DNA from: JANYJJ01 sp038241115
GTDB taxonomy: Bacteria > Pseudomonadota > Gammaproteobacteria > Burkholderiales > Burkholderiaceae_C
Length of the DNA stretch: 12,660 nucleotides
Assembly (NCBI GenBank): GCA_038241115.1
Contig: JBBRGA010000100.1
Coordinates: forward strand, 1-12,660
Reading direction: 5' to 3'
Each line of letters opens with the position of its first letter. Positions within the stretch are counted from its first letter, which is position 1. Below, in pieces: positions 1 through 7,304 of this stretch. The notes beneath the pieces were generated by a model. That model searched no databases, was not told where the DNA came from, and worked only from the letters and a program-made list of their open reading frames with translations. Position numbers and translations under genes: made by a program.

Positions 1-76
1 TGGTGGCCTGGGGCGGAATCGAACCACCGACACGCGGATTTTCAATCCGCTGCTCTACCGACTGAGCTACCAGGCC
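1..76 (-). tRNA. tRNA-Phe (anticodon GAA), complete with encoded CCA
   Basis: Read on the minus strand, the first 76 bases fold as a full tRNA. The 7-bp acceptor stem pairs GGCCTGG with CCAGGCC. It is followed by discriminator A and a genome-encoded CCA at the window edge. The D-arm contains AGCTCAGTCGGTAGAGC. The anticodon stem is GCGGA/TCCGC around the loop TTGAAAA, which gives anticodon GAA (phenylalanine). The T-arm contains GGTTCGATTCC. It lies 31 nt downstream of the NtrX-like gene on the same strand and has a probable promoter in that gap. Confidence 0.97.
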
Positions 77-86
77 TGGGTCTGCA

Positions 87-95
87 AGTATAGCA
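87..95 (-). promoter_or_regulatory. probable extended -10 promoter element for tRNA-Phe
   Basis: On the minus strand the gap between the regulator stop codon and the tRNA contains TGCTATACT, a TG-N-TATACT extended -10 match (TATACT at 92-87). It would start transcription a few bases before the tRNA 5' end at 76. No good -35 hexamer is visible, which is typical of extended -10 promoters. This is inferred from the motif and its position only. Confidence 0.5.
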
Positions 96-107
96 ACCCC
101 TATGGCC

Positions 108-815
108 TCAAGCGCTGTTGCGTTTGTTGCGCGTGAGGTCCACGCCCAGCTGTTTGAGCTTGCGGTAAAGGTGGGTGCGTTCCAGTCCGGTTTTTTCGGC
201 GACACGGGTCATGCTGCCGTTTTCTTGAGACAAATGAAATTCGAAGTAGCTCTTCTCGAAGGCGTCGCGAGCTTCTCGCAGGGGGCGGTCGAGTTGGAAG
301 CTTTGCTCGGCCTGCGGGCCCAGCACCATAGGTGCGACGGGGACCATGCTGGCGGCCGACAACGGCATCGCATCGGCCTGGACGTAGCCGGTGCCGGTGC
401 CGGTGTCGACGCTGCGCTGACTGAGGGCTCCGGCGGCGGCGGCGCGAGCTTGCGGCTTGACCAAAGCTTGTTCGACCGCACGCAAAAGTTTTTGCAGCGT
501 GATGGGTTTTTCGAGAAAAGCCATTGCCCCAAATTTGATGGCTTCGACCGCTGTATCGATAGTTCCGTGGCCGCTCATCATGATGACGGGCATGTTGAGT
601 TGCCCGGTGGCGCTCCACTCTTTGAGCAAGGTAATGCCGTCGACGTCGGGCATCCAAATGTCGAGCAACACCAAGTCGGGACGGCGGCGTTCGCGGGCAG
701 CGCGCGCTTGCGCGGCGTTTTCGGCCAACTCGATGCTGTGGCCTTCGTCAGACAGAATTTCCGACAGCAAGGCACGTATGCCCAGTTCGTCGTCAACAAC
801 AAGAATGGTGGCCAT
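108..815 (-). CDS. NtrX-like response regulator: receiver plus Fis-type HTH, no AAA+ domain
   Basis: This is a 235-residue cytoplasmic response regulator, the likely partner of the NtrY kinase encoded 21 nt upstream. Residues 1-120 form a receiver domain with the acidic pair D8/D9, phospho-acceptor D52 in LLDIWMPD, S81 in MMSGHG and K103 in EKP. Residues about 122-177 are an Ala- and Gly-rich linker. Residues 178-235 are a Fis-type helix-turn-helix, including TGLERTHLYRKLKQLGV, which closely matches the NtrX C-terminus. Classical NtrX is about 450 residues and carries a sigma54-activating AAA+ ATPase between these parts; none of its motifs (GESGTGKE, GAFTGA) is present here. It should therefore bind DNA but not activate sigma54 polymerase. 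The start is ATG, preceded by a weak purine-rich AAAGAAAG. It is the last protein gene of the probable rsmB operon. The architecture is certain; its targets are unknown. Confidence 0.93.
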   Translation of the reverse strand: MATILVVDDELGIRALLSEILSDEGHSIELAENAAQARAARERRRPDLVLLDIWMPDVDGITLLKEWSATGQLNMPVIMMSGHGTIDTAVEAIKFGAMAFLEKPITLQKLLRAVEQALVKPQARAAAAGALSQRSVDTGTGTGYVQADAMPLSAASMVPVAPMVLGPQAEQSFQLDRPLREARDAFEKSYFEFHLSQENGSMTRVAEKTGLERTHLYRKLKQLGVDLTRNKRNSA

Positions 816-836
816 GAACTTTCTTTAAGCGCGCGC

Positions 837-3248
837 TTAGGTCGACGGTGGTACAGCGGGGGGGCTGCCCTTTGCTACAGGCAGCGGCGCGAATTTGGAA
901 AATGATAACGAAACCTGCGCCCCGGCCGCGTGCGTTTCGGGTGGAGGAGCGTGCGCGTGCGCGTGTGCATGTGCGTCTGCAGATGCGACTACTGGAACAA
1001 GCGCAGACGGACTCGCGCTCGGATTGTCCGCCTCAATCACTGAAGAAGCGTCTTTGCCCGGACCCAAGTTGGCGATGCGAATTCGAGCGCCGTGTTCGTC
1101 GGCAATTTTCTTGACCACCGCCAAACCCAGGCCTGTGCCCTTGGACTTGGTGGTGACGTAGGGCTCAAAAGCGCGTTTCAAAACTTTGTCTGAAAAACCG
1201 GGGCCGTTGTCGATGACGTGAAGCCGCACGGCGCGCAGTTCACCGGCGTCGCTGCGTGCCACCTCGGTGCGAACTTTGACGTGGCCGTCAGGCCGGTCCG
1301 TTACCGCGTCGAGCGCGTTTTGCACGAGGTTGTGGATCACCTGGCGCAGCTGACTGAGATCGCCGACGATGAACGGCATGTCGGCCGCCAACTCGGCCTT
1401 CAATTGGCCAGCCTCTTGAGCAGTGGCGTACAGGGCCAGCACATCGGTCACCAATTCGTTGAGGTTGAGCGGTGTGAGGTGGGCCGCAGGCAAGCGGGCG
1501 TAGTCGCGGAACTCGTTGACCAAGGTTTTCATGGCCTGCACTTGGTTGACGATCGTGCCCACCGAGCGCAACAGCATGGCTTGATCGGTGCCAGTGAGTT
1601 TGGATTCCAACTTGTGCTGCAAACGCTCAGCCGACAGTTGGATGGGCGTGAGCGGGTTTTTGATTTCGTGCGCCAAGCGGCGCGCCACCTCGCTCCAAGC
1701 CTCGCTGCGCTGGGCTGACACCACTTCGGTGATGTCGTCAAACACCATCAGGCGCGCGCCTTGCGGCATGGCGGCACCGCGGACTAGCAGCGTCATGGAG
1801 TCGCGGTCGCGGCCGTCGACAGTGTGCGTTTGAAGCTCGAAAGAATCTTGCCAATGGTCACGCTCGCCGGCTTCGGGGCTGCTGGCGTGGAGCTCGAAGC
1901 GCTGCCAAACGGCGGGCCCGAAGGTGCCCAGCCCGGGCACATCGGCCAGTCGCCTGCCCCGGTAAGCCGACAGCGGCAAACGGATGATGCGGGTGGCGCC
2001 AGGATTGACGGTGTCAATCCTGCCTTCGCGGTCGAACACGATGACGCCGGCGGTGAGGTTGTCCAGGATGGTTTGCAGGTTGGCGCGTGCGCCTTCGACT
2101 TGAGTGACGCTGCGCTGAACCAGCGCGCGGGCCTCGGACAGCTGCTCGGTCATGTCGGCGAATGAGCGGGTGAGACCGCCCAATTCATCGCGTGAAGCAA
2201 ACACCGATTTGGCGCTGAGGTCGCCCTGCGACACCTGCCGCACGCCTTCGGCCAGCACCAACAAGGGGCGCGCCAATTGGTTGGCCAATGCGGCCGCCAA
2301 AAGCAGGGCGCCGAACACCGCCAAGATCAAGGTGAGTGTCAAGGTACCGATGTACATCTTGCGCAATCCCAGCCGCGCGAGGTAGCGCTCTTGGTATTCG
2401 CGATAAGCCGCTTGCACAGCCAGGGCATTGGCTGCCAACGATGCGGGCAAGATTTGGGTCACCATCAAAAAACGTTCTTGTGGCGCGAGTTCGATGCTGC
2501 TGTTGGGCACGACCGCCAAGGCGCGTATGCGGGCGCTCGGAGCGGCCAAGCCGTTGTCATCGTCCAAGCCCTCAAGCTGACTGAAAACACGCGCGCTGCG
2601 AGCACTGCGCAGCATCGAGGCGCTGGCGCGCTCGGGCACGATGGACAGGGCCGAACCGCTCGACGCCATGGTCACCTGGCCGCTGCTGTTGACGATGGCC
2701 ACGTCTTGCGCCGACAACTGCTCGCGCAAGCGCTCCAACGCCAGCGGCTGCGGTTGCAATTGAACCTCGCCTTTGCCGCCACTGAGCGAGTCCCCCAGCC
2801 GCTCGGCCGCCAAGCGGGTCTTGGTGGCCAAGTCATTCACCTGCGCGTCGAGCGTGCCGCGCCCCAAGCTCAAACCGGCGTCCAGCGCACCTTCAACTTT
2901 CACGTCGAACCAACTCTCGATGCTGCGCGACACAAACTGGTAACTGACCGTGTAAATCAACACCCCGGGCAACACGCCCACCAGCGCAAAAATTGCGGCC
3001 AGCTTGAGCAGCAGGCGGCTGCCGAATTTGCCGCGCCGCAGCCGCAGCAGCAACCGCGACAAGGCGATGAAGATGACCAGCGCCAGTACCGCGGCCACGG
3101 CCACGTTGACCCAGAACAACCAGCCGTAGTGGCGTTCGTAGAAGGAGCGGTTGTTGGTGGCAATGGCCAACATGAAGGCCAAAACCAAGGCCGCGCCAGT
3201 GATGGCCACGCTGGAAATGATCCAAGTCCAGCGGCTGGCCTTGGTCAT
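837..3248 (-). CDS. ntrY: NtrY-type membrane sensor histidine kinase
   Basis: This 803-residue inner-membrane sensor kinase (numbered from the ATG at 3248) should phosphorylate the adjacent response regulator. Hydrophobic segments lie at about 7-29, 42-64, 80-102 and 298-321. The region at about 103-297 is a probable periplasmic sensor domain. HAMP follows at about 322-374 and PAS at about 384-509 (DNLTAGVIVFDREGRID). The phospho-accepting H-box is LAHEIKNPLTPIQLSAERL with H527. The ATPase domain has the N-box N644 (LVQNALDAV), G1 D680 (IDNGPG) and the G2 loop GTGLGL at 704-709. A low-complexity insertion at about 729-775, with an Ala-His repeat, interrupts the last strands of the ATPase domain before GAQVSLSFS. 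The start is uncertain. An in-frame TTG at 3296 gives 819 residues, while AAGGAG lies about 18 nt before the ATG, which is rather far. It is 76 nt (or 28 nt) downstream of the DUF4390 gene. Confidence 0.93.
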   Translation of the reverse strand: MTKASRWTWIISSVAITGAALVLAFMLAIATNNRSFYERHYGWLFWVNVAVAAVLALVIFIALSRLLLRLRRGKFGSRLLLKLAAIFALVGVLPGVLIYTVSYQFVSRSIESWFDVKVEGALDAGLSLGRGTLDAQVNDLATKTRLAAERLGDSLSGGKGEVQLQPQPLALERLREQLSAQDVAIVNSSGQVTMASSGSALSIVPERASASMLRSARSARVFSQLEGLDDDNGLAAPSARIRALAVVPNSSIELAPQERFLMVTQILPASLAANALAVQAAYREYQERYLARLGLRKMYIGTLTLTLILAVFGALLLAAALANQLARPLLVLAEGVRQVSQGDLSAKSVFASRDELGGLTRSFADMTEQLSEARALVQRSVTQVEGARANLQTILDNLTAGVIVFDREGRIDTVNPGATRIIRLPLSAYRGRRLADVPGLGTFGPAVWQRFELHASSPEAGERDHWQDSFELQTHTVDGRDRDSMTLLVRGAAMPQGARLMVFDDITEVVSAQRSEAWSEVARRLAHEIKNPLTPIQLSAERLQHKLESKLTGTDQAMLLRSVGTIVNQVQAMKTLVNEFRDYARLPAAHLTPLNLNELVTDVLALYATAQEAGQLKAELAADMPFIVGDLSQLRQVIHNLVQNALDAVTDRPDGHVKVRTEVARSDAGELRAVRLHVIDNGPGFSDKVLKRAFEPYVTTKSKGTGLGLAVVKKIADEHGARIRIANLGPGKDASSVIEADNPSASPSALVPVVASADAHAHAHAHAPPPETHAAGAQVSLSFSKFAPLPVAKGSPPAVPPST
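948..974 (-). repeat. hexanucleotide-like repeat encoding an Ala-His run in ntrY
   Basis: Imperfect GCGCAC/GCACAC/GCACAT hexamers on the minus strand encode alternating alanine and histidine (residues 759-767 of NtrY, with four histidines). Because the unit is 6 nt, slippage would change length without shifting the frame. It lies inside the low-complexity insertion near the kinase C-terminus. Confidence 0.8.
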
Positions 3249-3324
3249 TTTGGTGAGTTGGGGTGACTCCTTCAACGCGGCTCGGTCGGTTCGCAAAAGC
3301 TTCTTCGTTTGCTCGGTTGGAGAC

Positions 3325-3999
3325 TCAATTAAAACGCTGAAATTTGGTGATCAGCAAGGTCCAGTCGGGCTGCCCGCTGAGGCCGATTTGCAGTGGCCGC
3401 GGCAACAAGTTGGTGTCCAGACGGTAAGCAAATTCAACATAGTGACGCGCGCCGTCTTCAAACTGCGCGGGCTCGGCAATCTTCCACGCGGTGGCACGGC
3501 GCGCCGAGTAGAGCGCATCTTCCAAGCTGTCAAAGCTTTGATTCAAGCCGCCCAAGGTCAGGCGGTATTTGCGGGTAAGCGGCTGGTAGGCCAAACGCCA
3601 GGTGCGGGTGGCCTTGCCCACACGCCGGTCAAACCAATACCAACGATCGCGCAAAACTTCGGCTTCAGCCACAAAGTAAATCGGCACGCCTTTGAGCAGC
3701 GCGTCTTCCACGCCACGCGGCAACTCAAAGCGCACCGCAAAGTTCAGCATCACGCCCTCATCGGTGCGCTGCACCTCAAAAGTGGTCAGCTCGGGAACGT
3801 CCGCCCGCGCCGATGTTGTCCAGGCGCTGAACGCAACCGCCGCAGTGGTGAGCCAAAGCACAACCAGCACGCTGCCCAGCTTGTGCAACTTGCTGATCAG
3901 AGCGTCAATGAGTGTGGCGTCAGGTGGCAACGGGTGCGGCGGTGAGTTGGAAGGGCGGTGTAACGGCAAAAAAAGACGGCGATAAACAAGATGCAACAA
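3325..3999 (-). CDS. DUF4390-family secreted or periplasmic protein
   Basis: This 224-codon frame encodes a protein of the DUF4390 family, whose function I do not know. The diagnostic region is GVPIYFVAEAEVLRDRWYWFDR with the following TRTWRLAYQPLTRKYRLTLGGL, then SFDSLEDALYSARRATAW. A signal peptide is visible: a hydrophobic core at about 43-60 and an A-R-A cleavage site after residue 66, giving a mature protein of about 158 residues. The longest frame starts with TTG at 3999, and its first 37 residues are Pro-rich and unlike a signal peptide. TTG at 3888 would give a normal signal peptide (starting MHKLGSVLVV) and 187 residues, but has no clear ribosome site. The gene lies between rsmB (29 nt upstream) and ntrY, the usual Burkholderiales arrangement. 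That position suggests, but does not prove, an envelope role linked to NtrY sensing. Confidence 0.88.
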   Translation of the reverse strand: MLHLVYRRLFLPLHRPSNSPPHPLPPDATLIDALISKLHKLGSVLVVLWLTTAAVAFSAWTTSARADVPELTTFEVQRTDEGVMLNFAVRFELPRGVEDALLKGVPIYFVAEAEVLRDRWYWFDRRVGKATRTWRLAYQPLTRKYRLTLGGLNQSFDSLEDALYSARRATAWKIAEPAQFEDGARHYVEFAYRLDTNLLPRPLQIGLSGQPDWTLLITKFQRFN

Positions 4000-4028
4000 A
4001 CGCCAATTAAGTTCAGCCTTTTGAGCGG

Positions 4029-5417
4029 TCAGCTTTTTTGCAGCAGCGCATAGAAAAAACCATCGCGCGACGGCTCCAAAACATTGCCGCTTGCGTCGCT
4101 TTCATTGTCAGGCACTGGAAGCAAATGGCCCGGTGAAGCTGGGCTGATGGCCAGGCTGGCGTCGGCTTGACGTTGCAAAAAAGCGTCGATCTGGTCTTGC
4201 CCCTCGGCTCTGAACACCGAGCATGAGCAGTAAAGCAAGCGCCCACCAACTTTGAGCAGCGGCCACAGGCTGTCCAACAAACGCGCCTGAATGGCGGCCA
4301 GTGCGGCGATGTCTTCGGGTCGCCGCAGCCAACGCACATCGGGATGGCGGCGCACGATGCCCGAGGCGCTGCACGGCGCGTCGAGCAAGATGGCGTCAAA
4401 GGGCACGGCGTTCCACCAAGCGCGCGGGTCGCCTGCGTCGCCGGCTGTCACTTTGGCGCCGAGCTTCAGGCGCGCCAAGCTTTCATTGACCCGAAGCAAG
4501 CGACTGGCGTCGCTGTCGAGCGCTGTGACGTTCAGCTCTGCCAGCTCTAGCAGGTGCGCCGTTTTGCCGCCAGGCGCGGCGCAGGCGTCGAGCACGTTGG
4601 CACCACGGCGCAGACCTGCGCCGATGAGCAGGGGCGCGGCCATTTGAGCGGCAGCGTCTTGCACCGACACGTCGCCGTCGGCAAAGCCTGGCAGCTCGCT
4701 CACGGGGCAAGGCGCGGACAGCATCACGCCGTGAGGGCCAACCACCTGCGCCGCCATACCCACAGCCAGCAGGCGTTGTAGATAGCCTTCAGCGCTGCCG
4801 TGACGCGCATTCACGCGCAGCGTCATCGGCCCGCGTTGGTTGTTGGCGCGCAAGATGTCTTGCCACTGGTTGGGCCAGTCGCGGCGCAGTCGCTTGATCC
4901 ACCACGCTGGGTGGTTGAAGGCCGCAGCCGGGTCTTGTTCCGCCGCGCCGACCAGGCTTTGGCGTTCACGCAAGAAGCGCCGCAGCACCGCGTTTACAAA
5001 CGATGCGCTGGGTGCGTTGCGCTGGCGAGCGGCGGTCACGGCTTGATCGACGAGTGTGTGGTCGGCGTACGGCGCGTCAGCGCTGGGCCACAGCAGCGCC
5101 AGGGCCGACAACAGCAGCGCGTCCACGGGCGCGGCTGGGGGCTTGGGCGCCAGCAATGCGCGCACGGCAAGTGCGCCACCCAGGCCGCGCAGCACGCGAA
5201 AACTCAACGCCTGTGTACCGGGACGCGCCTCCAGAGGACAGCGCGCCAAGGCGTCGCCCAGCGACTGACCGCTGCGCACAGCCTGCACCGCATCGGCAGT
5301 GTGGCTGAGCAAACGGGCCAGCGGCAGAGATGCGGTCGGCGCCTGAATCAGCGCCTGAGTCACTGACCGAGGCGACGTCTGAAATGACGGATGAGAAGGC
5401 GAGGAAGGTGGGTTCAC
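4029..5417 (-). CDS. rsmB: 16S rRNA (cytosine-967-C5)-methyltransferase RsmB
   Basis: RsmB (Fmu/Sun) uses S-adenosylmethionine to methylate C5 of cytosine 967 in 16S rRNA. The 462-residue protein has an N-terminal NusB-like helical domain at about 31-155. Its C-terminal Rossmann methyltransferase domain carries motif I DACAAPGGKT at 277-286, motif IV LLDAPCSASG with C349 followed by RRHPD, and motif VI YCSCSVF, where C399 aligns with the nucleophilic cysteine of E. coli RsmB. The C-terminal DGFFYALLQK is typical of the family. The start is GTG at 5417 without a clear Shine-Dalgarno sequence. The first roughly 25 residues are Ser/Pro-rich, so a later start is possible. It is the first gene of the left minus-strand block and diverges from folE across an 88-nt gap. 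Confidence 0.96.
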   Translation of the reverse strand: MNPPSSPSHPSFQTSPRSVTQALIQAPTASLPLARLLSHTADAVQAVRSGQSLGDALARCPLEARPGTQALSFRVLRGLGGALAVRALLAPKPPAAPVDALLLSALALLWPSADAPYADHTLVDQAVTAARQRNAPSASFVNAVLRRFLRERQSLVGAAEQDPAAAFNHPAWWIKRLRRDWPNQWQDILRANNQRGPMTLRVNARHGSAEGYLQRLLAVGMAAQVVGPHGVMLSAPCPVSELPGFADGDVSVQDAAAQMAAPLLIGAGLRRGANVLDACAAPGGKTAHLLELAELNVTALDSDASRLLRVNESLARLKLGAKVTAGDAGDPRAWWNAVPFDAILLDAPCSASGIVRRHPDVRWLRRPEDIAALAAIQARLLDSLWPLLKVGGRLLYCSCSVFRAEGQDQIDAFLQRQADASLAISPASPGHLLPVPDNESDASGNVLEPSRDGFFYALLQKS

Positions 5418-5505
5418 GTGTCGAGTCTACGGTCTGGGTTTTTGCTTCGGCGCGGCTCGTTAGGGTGCTGTAATCTCTCGAACCGAATACACGAACAGGC
5501 AAAGC

Positions 5506-6234
5506 ATGTCCGGCGACGTCGCAAACAAAATATTCAAAACCGAAGCCGAACTGGCGCAGTTGAAGGCCAGTGATCGCATTCGATACCGCTTGACGAGCGC
5601 TGGTTGCCGCTATCACGCCAACGACAACATCGCAGCCTTCATCGAAGACGGCGAAATTGAGGAGCTGAAGGCCGAGGTTCAGGCCAAGATGCAAGGCGTT
5701 CTAGAAGCCTTGGTGATCGACACCGTGAGCGATCACAACACCAACGACACCGCCAAGCGCGTGGCGAAAATGTTTTTGACCGAGGTATTTCGGGGCCGCT
5801 ACGTGCCGATTCCTGCGGTCACGGAATTTCCTAATTTTTCGCGTTTGAATGAGCTGATGATCGTCGGCCCGATCACGGTTCGCAGCGCCTGCTCGCACCA
5901 CCTGTGCCCGATCATGGGCAAGGTGTGGATAGGTATCCTGCCCAACGAGCATTCCAACCTCATCGGCCTGAGCAAATACGCCCGCATCTGCGAATGGATC
6001 ATGAGCCGCCCGCAAATTCAGGAAGAAGCGGTGATGATGCTGGCGAATGAACTGCAAGACCGCGTCAAGCCCGACGGCCTGGCCATCGTGATGGAAGCCG
6101 ACCACTTCTGCATGCACTGGCGCGGCGTGAAAGACAACGACTCGATGATGACCAACAGCGTCATGCGCGGAGCGTTTTTGAAGAACCCCAATTTGCGCCG
6201 CGAGTTCTTGTCGCTGCTGAGCAAAAAGACCTGA
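5506..6234 (+). CDS. folE: GTP cyclohydrolase I (FolE)
   Basis: FolE converts GTP to 7,8-dihydroneopterin triphosphate. This is the first step of tetrahydrofolate synthesis and also feeds queuosine (preQ0) synthesis. The 242-residue protein has the expected zinc ligands C129 and H132 (CSHHLCP) and C202 (DHFCMHWRGV). It also has the catalytic-region H131 and the substrate-pocket motif LIGLSKYAR at 152-160. The body is colinear with the family from the conserved NDTAKRVAKMF region (80-90) onward. The N-terminal extension of about 60 residues and the C-terminal NLRREFLSLL tail match the longer proteobacterial variant. The start is ATG at 5506, with only a weak purine stretch (GAACAGGCAAAG) upstream. 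A TGTAAT hexamer at 5469-5474 may be a -10 element, but no matching -35 is visible. The BLUF gene 43 nt downstream is probably co-transcribed. Confidence 0.98.
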   Translation: MSGDVANKIFKTEAELAQLKASDRIRYRLTSAGCRYHANDNIAAFIEDGEIEELKAEVQAKMQGVLEALVIDTVSDHNTNDTAKRVAKMFLTEVFRGRYVPIPAVTEFPNFSRLNELMIVGPITVRSACSHHLCPIMGKVWIGILPNEHSNLIGLSKYARICEWIMSRPQIQEEAVMMLANELQDRVKPDGLAIVMEADHFCMHWRGVKDNDSMMTNSVMRGAFLKNPNLRREFLSLLSKKT

Positions 6235-6263
6235 CCCCTTGTCGATATTTTTCTAAGTTAACT

Positions 6264-6270
6264 GGCGGAG
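6264..6270 (+). promoter_or_regulatory. ribosome binding site of the BLUF gene
   Basis: GGCGGAG ends 7 nt before the ATG at 6278 and is the clearest Shine-Dalgarno match in the window. It fixes the BLUF start. No terminator is visible between folE and this site, so readthrough from folE is likely. Confidence 0.75.
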
Positions 6271-6277
6271 AACTCCC

Positions 6278-6703
6278 ATGCTCGTACGTTTGATGTATGC
6301 CAGCCGTGCTGCCTCGTCGGAAGCTGAGGCCGATTTAGCTTCGATTCTTCAGCAGTCCAAAAAGAACAATCCGGGCGTCGGCGTGACCGGCGTGTTGTGC
6401 TTTTCAGCGGGCATCTTTTTGCAGGTTCTGGAAGGCGGTCGCAACGCCGTCAGCGCGCTGTACAACAAGATTTCATCCGACCCGCGCCACAAAGACGTGG
6501 TGCTGTTGCGCTATGAAGAAATTGACGAGCGCAGCTTTGGCAGCTGGTCCATGGGGCAAGCCAATTTGTCTCGCCTGAACCCGGCGGTGGTCATCAAGTA
6601 TTCAGAGACTGCCGAGCTCGACCCGTACTCGGTGTCTGGCAAGGTGTCGCTGGCGCTGTTCCACGAATTGGTCGCCAGCGCAGCGGTGCTGGGCAAAGGT
6701 TGA
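6278..6703 (+). CDS. short BLUF-domain blue-light photoreceptor (FAD-binding)
   Basis: This 141-residue cytoplasmic protein is almost entirely a BLUF domain (residues 2-95) plus a C-terminal tail of about 45 residues, the short PixD-like layout with no output enzyme. The residues known to matter for photochemistry are present at exactly the spacing of AppA: Y7 (AppA Y21), N31 (N45), Q49 (Q63) in FLQVLEG, W90 (W104) and M92 (M106) in GSWSMG. It should therefore bind FAD and photocycle. Short BLUF proteins signal through partner proteins; no partner is obvious here. The gene follows folE by 43 nt with its own strong ribosome site and ends 30 nt before the convergent LemA-family stop codon. The function of the folE-BLUF pairing is inference. 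Confidence 0.95.
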   Translation: MLVRLMYASRAASSEAEADLASILQQSKKNNPGVGVTGVLCFSAGIFLQVLEGGRNAVSALYNKISSDPRHKDVVLLRYEEIDERSFGSWSMGQANLSRLNPAVVIKYSETAELDPYSVSGKVSLALFHELVASAAVLGKG

Positions 6704-6717
6704 TTCGTTCAAGGAAA

Positions 6718-6735
6718 GAAGCCCTGTGGGGCTTC
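6718..6735 (-). terminator. hairpin terminator of the proA-queC-lemA transcript
   Basis: The 7-bp perfect inverted repeat GAAGCCC/GGGCTTC with a TGTG loop overlaps the LemA-family stop codon (6736-6734). On the minus strand it is followed by TTTCCTT, a short pyrimidine- and T-rich tract compatible with intrinsic termination. On the plus strand there is no T-tract, so it is less likely to stop BLUF transcripts efficiently. Confidence 0.6.
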
Positions 6736-7279
6736 ACAACACGCCCGCGGCACGAAAGCCGAACACGCCGGCAATGACCCACGCGGGGAATTGCATGGCA
6801 GCGTCGTTGTAGAGCTGAACGGTGTCGTTGAACTGACGCCGCGCAAAGCCCAAGCTGCCGTCGACAGCCGCCAGTTCGTCGGCTTGCAACACGGTGTCCC
6901 ACTCGGGATGCGGCTTGTTGTAGGCTGCCATTTCGGTGCTCAGGCGGCCCCGCGCACCGATCAACACCTCTTCGGCCAAACGCAGGCTGGCAATGGTCTG
7001 CGCCACGCCGGGCGCGGCGCGCGCGTGGTCGACCGCCACCATGACCTGCACACACGCACCGCGCAGTGCGTCGACGGGATGCGCCGTCGAACCCAGACTG
7101 CTCGCGGCTGCCTCCAGCCACTGCGCCAGCAAGGCCTCGCGCTGACGGATGTGCGCCTCAACGGCAGCAAAACTTTGTTTGATGTCACCTCTCAAGCGCA
7201 CCAGGCGGTTGTAGGCACCCACCGCCCAAAACAACAGCACCGCAGCAGCTGTCCAGAACCAAATGGGCACGCTGATCAT
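6734..7279 (-). CDS. divergent LemA-family membrane-anchored coiled-coil protein
   Basis: This 181-residue protein has one N-terminal membrane segment (about 5-21) followed by a long helical, coiled-coil-like body. The C-terminal block RRQFNDTVQLYNDAAMQFPAWVIAGVFGF (147-175) is the hallmark end of LemA proteins. The usual central LemA consensus RRxDLIPNLV is degenerate here (IRQREALLAQWL), so it is a divergent member. LemA proteins are anchored envelope proteins of unclear biochemical role. The frame is open to 7405 (223 residues), but that version would overlap queC by about 100 nt and place a charged region before the membrane segment. I therefore prefer the ATG at 7279, 25 nt after the queC stop. 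It is the last gene of the minus-strand proA-queC block, with a terminator hairpin at its stop codon. No link to queuosine is known. Confidence 0.85.
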   Translation of the reverse strand: MISVPIWFWTAAAVLLFWAVGAYNRLVRLRGDIKQSFAAVEAHIRQREALLAQWLEAAASSLGSTAHPVDALRGACVQVMVAVDHARAAPGVAQTIASLRLAEEVLIGARGRLSTEMAAYNKPHPEWDTVLQADELAAVDGSLGFARRQFNDTVQLYNDAAMQFPAWVIAGVFGFRAAGVL

Positions 7280-7304
7280 GGCTCGGTCACGCCACTTCGC
7301 GCGT

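Noticed and set aside
1..107. tRNA-Phe as an integration site for a mobile element
   Set aside because: No integrase, no repeated tRNA 3' end and no foreign-looking genes are visible; the other side of the tRNA lies outside the window.
2277..3266. Plus-strand open frame of 329 codons opposite ntrY
   Set aside because: It is antisense to a complete, domain-verified kinase, is rich in Gln, His and Arg, and shows no domain or ribosome site; it is a high-GC shadow frame.
6255..6262. AGTTAACT palindrome upstream of the BLUF gene
   Set aside because: An isolated 8-bp palindrome without a second copy or matching promoter is not enough to call an operator.
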